Source: Tachypleus tridentatus (Eukaryota; Arthropoda; Merostomata; Xiphosura; Limulidae). Taken from it: a DNA stretch of 64,000 nt. The notes beneath the pieces were generated by a model. That model was not told the DNA's origin and did not search any database. It saw only the letters and a list, made by a program, of their open reading frames with translations. How positions within the stretch are numbered: the stretch's first letter is position 1; every line of letters starts with the position of its first letter. Of this stretch, positions 55,130 through 64,000 are shown one piece after another. The DNA is taken from the NCBI RefSeq assembly GCF_004210375.1, contig NC_134833.1, forward strand, positions 21,631,396 through 21,695,395, read 5' to 3'. Made by a program: the position numbers and the translations under genes.

Positions 55130-58100
55130 AGTTTTGATTCTAGTAGTAATTTCAATTTAGAAGTATAAGTTTTGCCGAGTGGTAATTTTAATTTAGAAGT
55201 TTTGTTTTGGAGTACTTTTTGTTTTAATTTAGAAGTACCAGTTTTGTTTAGTTTTAACCTAAACGTACAAGTTTTGTCTAGTAGTAGTTTCAATTTAGAT
55301 TTTTTCTAGTAATATAGTTAGTTTATAAGTTCAATCCAGTAGTAGTTTTAATTTACAAGTTCAGTCTAGTAGTAGTTTTAATTTAGAAGTTCAATCCAGT
55401 AGTAGTTTTAATTTACAAGTTCAATCCAGTAGTAGTTTTAATTTACAAGTTCAGTCTAGTAGTAGTTTTAATTTACAAGTTCAGTCCAGTGGTAGTTTTA
55501 ATTTACAAGGTCAGTCTAGCAGTAGTTTTAATTTACAAGTTCAATCCAGTAGTAGTTTTAATTCACAAGTTCAGTCTAGTAGTAGTTTTAATCTACAAGT
55601 TAAGTCGAGTAGTAGTTTTAATTTACAAGTTCAATCCAGTAGTAGTTTTAATTCACAAGTTCAGTCTAGTAGTAGTTTTAATCTACAAGTTAAGTCCAGT
55701 AGTAGTTTTAATTTACAAGTTCAATCCAGTAGTAGTTTTAATTCACAAGTTCAGTCTATTAGTAGTTTTAATTTACAAGTTCAGTCCAGTATTAGTTTTA
55801 ATATACAAGCTCAATCCAGTAGTAGTTTTAATATACAAGCTCAATCCAGTAGTAGTTTTAATTTACAATTTCAATCCAGTAGTAGTTTTAATTCACAAGT
55901 TTAGTCCAATAGTAGTTTTAATTTACAAGTTCAATCCAGTAGTAGTTTTAATTCACAAGTTCAGTCTAGTAGTAGTTTTAATCTACAAGTTAAGTCCAGT
56001 AGTAGTTTTAATTTACAAGTTCAATCCAGTAGTAGTTTTAATTCACAAGTTCAGTCTAGTAGTAGTTTTAATATACAAGCTCAATCCAGTAGTAATTTTA
56101 ATTTACAAGCTCAATCCAGTAGTAGTTTTAATTCACAAGTTTAGTCTAGTAGTAGTTTTAATTTACAATTTCAATCCAGTAGTAGTTTTAATTTACAAGT
56201 TCAGTCTAGGAGTAGTTTTAATTCACAAGTTCAGTCTAGCAGTAGTTTTAATTTACAAGTTCAGTCCATTAGTAGTTTTAATTTACAAGTTCAGTCCAGT
56301 AGTAGTTTTAATTTACAAGTTCAGTCCAGTAGTAGTTTTAATTTACAAGTTCAGTCTAGGAGTAGTTTTAATTTTCAAGTTCAGTCCAGTAGTAGTTTTA
56401 ATTTACAAGTTCAGTCTAGCAGTAGTTTTAATTCACAAGTTTAGTCTAGTAGTAGTTTTAATTTACAAGTTCAATCCAGTAGTAGTTTTAATTTACAAGT
56501 TCAGTCTAGGAGTAGTTTTAATTTTCAAGTTCAGTCCAGTAGTAGTTTTAATTTACGAGTTCAACCAAGTAGTAGTTTTAATTCACAAGTTTAGTCTAGT
56601 AGTAGTTTTAATTTACAAGTTCAGTCCAGTAGTAGTTTTAATTCACAAGTTTAGTCTAGTAGTAGTTTTAATTTACAAGTTCAATCCAGTAGTAGTTTTA
56701 ATTACAAGTCTAGTAGTAGTTTTAATTTACAAGTTCAGTCCAGTAGTAGTTTTAATTTACAAGTTCAGTCCAGTAGTAGTTTTAATTTACAAGTTCAGTC
56801 CAGTAGTAGTTTTAATTTACAAGTTCAGTCCAGTAGTAGTTTTAATTTACAAGTTCAGTCCAGTAGTAGTTTTAATTTACAAGTTCAGTCCAGTAGTAGT
56901 TTTAATTCACAAGTTTAGTCTAGTAGTAGTTTTAATTTACAAGTTCAGTCCAGTAGTAGTTTTAATTTACAAGTTCAGTCCAGTAGTAGTTTTAATTTAC
57001 AAGTTCAGTCTAGGAGTAGTTTTAATTTTCAAGTTCAGTCCAGTAGTAGTTTTAATTTACAAGTTCAGTCCAGTAGTAGTTTTAATTCACAAGTTTAGTC
57101 TAGTAGTAGTTTTAATTTACAAGTTCAATCCAGTAGTAGTTTTAATTTACAAGTTCAGTCTAGTAGTAGTTTTAATTTACAAGTTCAGTCTAGGAGTAGT
57201 TTTAATTTACAAGTTCAGTCCAGTAGTAGTTTTAATTTACGAGTTCAATCCAGTAGTAGTTTTAATTCACAAGTTTAGTCTAGTAGTAGTTTTAATTTAC
57301 AAGTTCAGTCTAGTAGTAGTTTTAATTTACAAGTTCAGTCTAGTAGTAGTTTTAATTTACAAGTTCAATCCAGTAGTAGTTTTAATTTACAAGTTCAGTT
57401 TAGGAGTAGTTTTAATTTTCAAGTTCAGTCCAGTAGTAGTTTTAATTTACAAGTTCAATCCAGTAGTAGTTTTAATTAACAAGTTTAGTCTAGTAGTAGT
57501 TTTAATTTACAAGTTCAGTCCAGTAGTAGTTTTAATTTACAAGTTCAGTCCAGTAGTAGTTTTAATTAACAAGTTTAGTCTAGTAGTAGTTTTAATTTAC
57601 AAGTTCAGTCTAGGAGTAGTTTTAATTTTCAAGTTCAGTCCAGTAGTAGTTTTAATTTACAAGTTCAATCCAGTAGTAGTTTTAATTAACAAGTTTAGTC
57701 TAGTAGTAGTTTTAATTTACAAGTTCAGTCCAGTAGTAGTTTTAATTTACAAGTTCAATCCAGTAGTAGTTTTAATTAACAAGTTTAGTCTAGTAGTAGT
57801 TTTAATTTACAAGTTCAGTCTAGGAGTAGTTTTAATTTTCAAGTTCAGTCCAGTAGTAGTTTTAATTTACAAGTTCAATCCAGTAGTAGTTTTAATTAAC
57901 AAGTTTAGTCTAGTAGTAGTTTTAATTTACAAGTTCAGTCTAGTAGTAGTTTTAATTTACAAGTTCAGTCCAGTAGTAGTTTTAATTTACAAGTTCAGTC
58001 CAGTAGTAGTTTTAATTTACAAGTTCAGTCTAGAAGTAGTTTTAATTTTCAAGTTCAGTCCAGTAGTAGTTTTAATTTACAAGTTCAGTCCAGTAGTAGT

Positions 58101-61100
58101 TTTAATTCACAAGTTCAGTCTAGTAGTAGTTTTAATTTACAAGTTCAATCCAGTAGTAGTTTTAATTTACAAGTTCAGTCTAGTAGTAGTTTTAATTTAC
58201 AAGTTCAGTCTAGTAGTAGTTTTAATTTACAAGTTCAGTCCAGTAGTAGTTTTAATTTACAAGTTCAGTCCAGTAGTAGTTTTAATTTACAAGTTCAGTC
58301 TAGTAGTAGTTTTAATTTACAAGTTCAGTCCAGTAGTAGTTTTAATTTACAAGTTCAGTCTAGTAGTAGTTTTAATTTACAAGTTCAGTCTAGTAGTAGT
58401 TTTAATTTACAAGTTCAATCCAGTAGTAGTTTTAATTTACAAGTTCAGTCCAGTAGTTTTAATTTACAAGTTCAGTCTAGTAGTAGTTTTAATTTACAAG
58501 TTCAGTCTAGTAGTAGTTTTAATTTACAAGTTCAATCCAGTAGTAGTTTTAATTTACAAGTTCAGTCTAGTAGTAGTTTTAATTTACAAGTTCAATCCAG
58601 TAGTAGTTTTAATTTACAAGTTCAGTCCAGTAGTAGTTTTAATTTACAAGTTCAATCCAGTAGTAGTTTTAATTTACAAGTTCAGTCTAGTAGTAGTTTT
58701 AATTTACAAGTTCAATCCAGTAGTAGTTTTAATTTACAAGTTCAATCCAGTAGTAGTTTTAATTTACAAGTTCAGTCCAGTAGTAGTTTTAATTTACAAG
58801 TTCAGTCTAGGAGTAGTTTTAATTTACAAGTTCAATCCAGTAGTAGTTTTAATTTACAAGTTCAATCTAGTAGTAGTTTTAATTTACAAGTTCATTCCAG
58901 TAGTAGTTTTAATTTACAAGTTCAGTCTAGTAGTAGTTTTAATTTACAAGTTCATTCCAGTAGTAGTTTTAATTTACAAGTTCAATCCAGTAGTAGTTTT
59001 AATTTACAAGTTCAGTCCAGTAGTAGTTTTAATTTACAAGTTCAGTCTAGGAGTAGTTTTAATTTACAAGTTCAATCCAGTAGTAGTTTTAATTTACAAG
59101 TTCAGTCTAGTAGTAGTTTTAATTTACAAGTTCAATCCAGTAGTAGTTTTAATTTACAAGTTCAATCCAGTAGTAGTTTTAATTTACAAGTTCAGTCTAG
59201 TAGTAGTTTTAATTTAGAAGTTCATTCCAGTAGTAGTTTTAATTTACAAGTTCAATCCAGTAGTAGTTTTAATTTACAAGTTCAGTCCAGTAGTAGTTTT
59301 AATTTACAAGTTCAGTCTAGGTAGTAGTTTTAATTTACAAGTTCAATCATTCCAGTAGTAGTTTTAATTTACAAGTTCAGTCTAGTAGTAGTTTTAATTT
59401 AGAAGTTCAGTTCCAGTAGTAGTTTTAATTTACAAGTTCAATCCAGTAGTAGTTTTAGTAGTTTTAATTTACAAGTTCAGTCTAGTAGTAGTTTTAATTT
59501 AGTAGTTTTAATTTACAAGTTCAGTCCAGTAGTAGTTTTAATTTACAAGTTCAGTCTCAGTAGTAGTTTTAATTTACAAGTTCAGTCTAGTAGTAGTTTT
59601 AATTTACAAGTTCAGTCAGTAGTAGTTTTAATTTACAAGTTCAATCCAGTAGTAGTTTTAATTTACAAGTTCAGTCCAGTAGTTTTAATTTACAGTTTTA
59701 ATTTTACAAGTTCAGTCTAGTTTTAGTAGTTTTAATTTACAAGTTCAATCCAGTAGTAGTTTTAATTTACAAGTTCAATCAGTCAGTAGTAGTTTTAATT
59801 TACAAGTTCAGTCCAGTAGTAGTTTTAATTTACAAGTTCAGTCTAGTAGTAGTTTTAATTTACAAGTTCAGTCCAGTAGTAGTTTTAATTTACAAGTTCA
59901 GTCCAGTAGTAGTTTTAATTTACAAGTTCAGTCCAGTAGTAGTTTTAATTTACAAGTTCAGTCTAGTAGTAGTTTTAATTTACAAGTTCAGTCTAGTAGT
60001 AGTTTTAATTTACAAGTTCAATCCAGTAGTAGTTTTAATTTACAAGTTCAGTCTAGTGGTAGTTTTAATTTACAAGTTCAGTCCAGTAGTAGTTTTAATT
60101 TACAAGTTCAGTCTAGTAGTAGTTTTAATTTACAAGTTCAGTCCAGTAGTAGTTTTAATTTACAAGTTCAGTCTAGTAGTAGTTTTAATTCACAAGTTTT
60201 TAATTTACAGTCTAGTAGTAGTTTTAATTTACAAGTTCAGTCCAGTCCAGTAGGTAGTTTTAATTTACAAGTTCAGTCCAGTAGTAGTTTTAATTTACAA
60301 GTTCAATCCAGTAGTAGTTTTAATTTACAAGTTCATTTAGTTTTAATTTACAAGTTCAGTCCAGTAGTAGTTTTAATTTACAGTTCAGTCCAGGAGTAGT
60401 TTTAATTTACAAGTTCAGTCCAGTCAGTTCAGTCTAGTAGTAGTTTTAATTTACAGTAGTCCAGTTTTTAATTTACAAGTTCAGTCCAGTTCAGTAGTTT
60501 TAATTTACAAGTTCAGTCCAGTAGTAGTTTTTAATTTACAAGTTCAGTCAGTAGTAGTTTTAATTTACAAGTTCAAGTCAAGTTTAGTCTAGTAGTAGTA
60601 GTTTTAATTTACAAGTTCAGTCCAGTAGTAGTTTTAATTTACAAGTTCAGTCCAGTAGTAGTTTTAATTTACAAGTTCAGTCTAGTAGTAGTTTTAATTT
60701 ACAAGTTCAGTCCAGTAGTAGTTTTAATTTACAAGTTCAGTCCAGTAGTAGTTTTAATTTACAAGTTCAGTCTAGGAGTAGTTTTAATTTACAGTAGTAG
60801 TTTTTTAATTTACAAGTTCAGTCCAGTAGTAGTTTTAATTTACAAGTTCAGTCTAGTAGTAGTTTTAATTTACAAGTTCAAGTCAGTAGTAGTAGTTTTA
60901 ATTTACAAGTTCAGTCCAGTAGTAGTTTTTAATTTACAAGTTCAGTTCAATCCAGTAGTAGTTTTAATTTACAAGTTCAGTCTAGTAGTAGTTTTAATTT
61001 ACAAGTTCAGTCCAGTAGTAGTTTTAATTCACAAGTTCAGTCTACAGTAGTAGTTTTAATTTACAAGTTCAGTCCAGTAGTAGTTTTAATTTACAAGTTC

Positions 61101-61463
61101 AGTTCTAGTAGTAGTTTTAATTTACAAGTTCAGTCTAGTAGTAGTTTTAATTTACAAGTTCAGTCTAGTAGTAGTTTTAATTTACAAGTTCAGTCAGTAG
61201 TAGTTTTAATTTAATTTTCAAGTTCAGTCCAGTAGTAGTTTTAATTTACAAGTTCAGTCCAGTAGTAGTTTTAATTTACAAGTTCAGTCCAGTAGTAGTT
61301 TTAATTTACAAGTTCAGTCCAGTAGTAGTTTTAATTTACAAGTTCAATCCAGTAGTAGTTTTAATTTTAATTTACAAGTTCACAGTAGTTTAGTCTAGTA
61401 GTAGTTTTTTAATTTACAAGTTCAGTCCAGTAGTAGTTTTAATTTACAAGTTCAGTCTAGTAA
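55130..61463. repeat. Giant 30-bp minisatellite, about 6.3 kb, about 210 units
   Basis: Unit AGTAGTAGTTTTAATTTACA + AGTTCAGTCC with C/T, A/G and TTT/TTC/TTA variants. Decayed at 55130-55330, then highly regular to about 59300, then irregular with many partial units to 61463. All three minus-strand frames contain stops in every unit. Two plus-strand frames are open by chance. The array lies upstream of Sb exon 2, so it is probably in Sb intron 1. Confidence 0.95.
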
Positions 61464-61467
61464 ATAA

Positions 61468-61595
61468 AGTACAGAACAACGTTTCGACCTTCTTAGGTCA
61501 TCTTCAGGTCAACACGAAACGTTGTTCTGTACGTTCTCTTCTTTTAACTAAAGTTTCAATACACACCACCCGTCTTGAGAATACAGTTTACTTCA
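61468..61595 (-). repeat. Hairpin repeat H, minus strand
   Basis: ACAGAACAACGTTTCGACCT, TAGGTCATCTTCAGGTC, CACGAAACGTTGTTCTGTAC, then TTAACTAAAGTTTCAATACA and TTCAAGTGGGTTTCT. CTGAAGA (complement of 61501-61507) and GGTC-TTCTTA-GACC with GAAA (complement of 61482-61485) give a second hammerhead-like core. It abuts the end of the 30-bp array. Confidence 0.7.
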
Positions 61596-62680
61596 AGTGG
61601 GTTTCTATGGATTTGCAGGTATTTTGTAATTTAATGTTTCAAATATGAAATATTTTGTTGATGTTAAAGGGATATTATTTGTTTTATATCTTGGGTTTAT
61701 AATGTTTTAACTGAAGATCAAAGATGTTTTGAAGCATAAATTTAAAATATATCATGTTAGGAAGTCAAAGCTATTTTCAAATTTTAAATGCAAAGTCTAA
61801 ATTTTACTAAGATATAAAATTGGATTAACAATAAATTTCTTATTAAAGTAGTGCAGACAGAACGGATTCTTCAAAAAAATAGATAAATGCTAGTTTAACT
61901 TCGTTTGATGGATACAAGAAAAAAAAAAGAAAGAAGAATTTTTAGTTGCCTACAAAATATGTTTCAAATAAACTCGAATAGATGGCAGCACATAGACTAT
62001 AGAAACATACAAGACTCTCCTATATAAGTATCACCATTTTTGTCACATCAATATAACAAAATTAACGCATGCCTTTAGGCTGATAAAGTGGTGTTTAATT
62101 AAACTGTGTGCTTCTATGGCTTTTAGTTTAACAACTTTGTTTTTCAACAAAACGGTAGGGTTGAAGTTTCATTGTTAGCTTCCAGTTTTCGTTACTAGTT
62201 TCAGGATATCAAAACTACAGTTTGTCTGTAGAAATCTAATACGACTGGTGCAGTCCTGTTGGTCTTATTACGCGTTTCTCATTTTTTTTCAAAAGCAATT
62301 GGTTTCATGGTGTACCTCATAAAAGAACGTTCTGCTCTTAAAGTAAACACTTGTACAACTTGATTCTACTGAAAATGCAAAAAACATGGCTGATGAGCAC
62401 TAACAAGATATTTTTTGAACAATTAACAGTAAAATATAAAAAACAAACAAACTAACTAAACAATAACATAACTCTCTCCATTATTCTGGCAGGCTCAAAA
62501 TGTTCCAGAACTTTCGATGTTGATAGTTATGTTATAAGATGAACATGAAGAAAAATATGCATTTTTTCATTGTTAGACTCAACCACTTATTTGAGTAGAG
62601 CTTTGAAAGATGAAAATAAGAAAAGGGAAAATAAAAATCAAACTTTTTTAGCATTTAATAGGAAAAAATGTGTACACTAT
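61596..62680. other. Spacer before the Tc3-like element
   Basis: AT-rich; no feature recognised. Confidence 0.4.
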
Positions 62681-63929
62681 GAAATTAGCCTAAATACTAG
62701 CTGGTCAATAGTTTAAGACCATACCAAAAAGAAGTCCTAAACAGGGTAGGAAATGCCCAACAAGAGGTCTCAGAAGTGAGTTGCACGGCCGTCATTGCGA
62801 ATAACTGCAAACATTCGCTTTAGCATGGTCGATTTTAGCGTTTGCAGAAGGCTGGCTGGAGTGTCATTCCAAGTGGTGAAGATGGCTTCACGAAGATCAT
62901 GCAGTGTTTGGAATTGACGTCCATTTCTATAGACTTCCCTTGCCATCCACCCCCAAACATTTTCAAAGGGGTTCAGTTCGGACGAACACGCTGGATGATC
63001 CAAAAGAATCACGTTATTCGCCATGAAAGAGACTTTTGTCCTGCGGGCATTGTAGATTGCAGCGTTGTCTTGCTGAAAGATCCAGTCATTTACACAGCAA
63101 AGAAGGCCTTCAGTCAATAAGGATGCTCTCTCCAACATGTTGATGTAGCTAGCTGCTGTTTGACGCCGCTGCATAACCTGAAGCTCCATTGTTCCATGAA
63201 AGGAGAAAGCACCCCAGATCATGATGGAACCTCCTCCATTGTATCGTGTAGAAAATGTCTTCGGTAGGTTATCCTTATCGTGCCAGTAACGTTGAAAGCC
63301 ATCTGGACCATCCAGGTTAAATGTTTTCTCATCAGAGAACACAACCTTTTTCCACTTTTCTACGTTCCATGTTTGGTGCTTCTCAGCAAAGTTTAACCGA
63401 GCTGTTTCATGGTGTGGAAGGAGTCGTAACATTGGAAGACGTTTACGGTTTCAAAGCCTTTCTATCGTAGATGCCGTCTTATTGTTCTTGAGCTGCATTC
63501 TGCGTCCGTAAGGGCCTTCATCTGGTTCGACGATCGGCTGGTGTCTTGCCGAAAAACCCGTCGAATCCTCATACTTAATGCCGGCGAAATTTTCTTGGGC
63601 CGACCACTTGAAATTCTCGTTCCGGATCCCTCAGGGTCTTTTAAGAAATTTGCAACAGCAGTTGTACTACGTCCAGTCTCACCAGTGATGACACGTTGAA
63701 AGAGACCTTGCTTTTGCAGCTCGACAATTCTGCCACATTCAAACTCTGTCAACGTTTTAGACTTTGCCATGTTTTTTACCCAAACATAACACAGGGATGT
63801 CAGTGGGGAAATGTTGGCAACGCTAATGCTTGAACACAAATGACCAAATTTCGTTACGTGCTTACCGGTTAACGCTTCGTTTCAGTACTGTCTTAAACTT
63901 TTGACCAGCTGGTATTTAGACTAATTTTT
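62681..63929 (-). mobile_element. Tc3-like (Tc1/mariner) DNA transposon
   Basis: Terminal inverted repeats of about 36 bp: AATTAGCCTAAATACTAGCT, GGTCAATAGTTTAAGAC (62684-62718) and the complement of 63890-63926 (AGCTGGTCAAAAGTTTAAGA). Between them is a single minus-strand transposase gene. The right end is only about 40 bp from the assembly gap. Confidence 0.88.
62770..63839 (-). pseudogene. Tc3-like DD34E transposase, frame-disrupted
   Basis: The N-terminal piece (63839-63462, more likely start MAKSKTL at 63770) holds the helix-turn-helix DNA-binding part (LTEFECGRIVELQKQG, SGRPKKISP). The C-terminal piece (63432-62770) holds the catalytic core: [15 protein letters not shown] (Asp 1), [12 protein letters not shown] (Asp 2) and [10 protein letters not shown] (Glu), with 34 residues between the second Asp and the Glu. 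The two pieces are in different frames, with a stop at 63462 and a frame change in between, so the copy cannot make full-length protein. All three catalytic residues remain and there is no other break, so it died recently. Confidence 0.88.
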
Positions 63930-63969
63930 AGACAAAAATGTGCTCCAGTCAACCATCACGTGACTCCTT

Positions 63970-64000
63970 NNNNNNNNNNNNNNNNNNNNNNNNNNNNNNN
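63970..64000. other. Assembly gap (N)
   Basis: Runs of N from 63970 to the window end. The true continuation is unknown. Confidence 0.99.

Noticed and set aside
55489-59217. A 1242-residue open frame (VVVLIYKFSP repeats)
   Set aside because: No ATG start, lies wholly within a 30-bp minisatellite, and openness follows from a period that is a multiple of three.
1-64000. LTR retrotransposon, endogenous virus or Polinton
   Set aside because: No reverse transcriptase, integrase, capsid-type or DNA polymerase sequence, and no long terminal repeats, were recognised.

Overview
ORGANISM. The window looks like animal nuclear DNA and most likely a horseshoe crab (Xiphosura). It is AT-rich. Spliceosomal introns have GT/AG ends. 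tRNA-derived SINEs recur every 1-2 kb in a form I associate with horseshoe crab genomes. Two trypsin-type protease genes have clear arthropod orthologues (filzig and Stubble). The species call is an inference from memory of these repeats, not a search. An assembly gap (N) starts at 63970.

MAIN GENES. Two multi-exon genes lie head-to-tail on the minus strand. (1) A filzig-type gene spans 30302 to 9306. Its seven exons join with compatible phases into 663 residues: signal sequence, six-cysteine clip-like knot, Ser/Thr-rich stem, and a complete S1 domain with R|IVGG activation site, His466, Asp515, Ser613 and Asp607 in the S1 pocket. (2) A Stubble-type gene spans 54712 to 42654. Six exons are visible, with the same domain order and almost the same exon lengths and phases. 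Its S1 domain is complete. Its knot/stem exon has an in-frame TAG inside a perfect hairpin and a one-base frame change at an A6 run. Its first exon was not found and may lie beyond the 6.3-kb array or the gap. Both look like secreted or membrane-tethered modular proteases, the class acting in cuticle and epithelial morphogenesis in insects.

OTHER CODING TRACES. At 4379-5207 (minus) there is a two-exon cysteine-rich protein of unknown function whose C-terminal part runs in another frame. It lies directly downstream of a cluster of perfect heat-shock elements. DNA transposons: a Tigger/pogo-like copy (45124-46667), a Tc3-like copy (about 62681-63929), a Tc1-like ruin (about 36985-37700) and a hAT-type MITE with an 8-bp target duplication (5609-5959). 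I saw no LTR, retroviral or Polinton remains.

REPEATS. Roughly a fifth of the window is tandem repeat. The largest is a 30-bp array of about 6.3 kb (55130-61463). The filzig intron 1 carries arrays of 159, 59, 32, 40, 45 and 50 bp. Two filzig introns carry small arrays that are decayed copies of the neighbouring exon end with its splice donor. Three SINE families (A about 280 bp, B about 120 bp, C about 115 bp) account for about 40 insertions, several with target-site duplications. A hairpin repeat with a hammerhead-like core occurs several times.

LAYOUT. 1-5.4 kb: repeats, a possible CpG-rich first exon of a leftward gene, the cysteine-rich gene. 5.4-9.3 kb: MITE, minisatellites, SINEs. 9.3-30.3 kb: filzig-type gene. 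30.3-42.6 kb: intergenic. 42.6-54.7 kb: Stubble-type gene. 54.7-61.5 kb: 30-bp array. 61.5-64 kb: Tc3-like element and gap.
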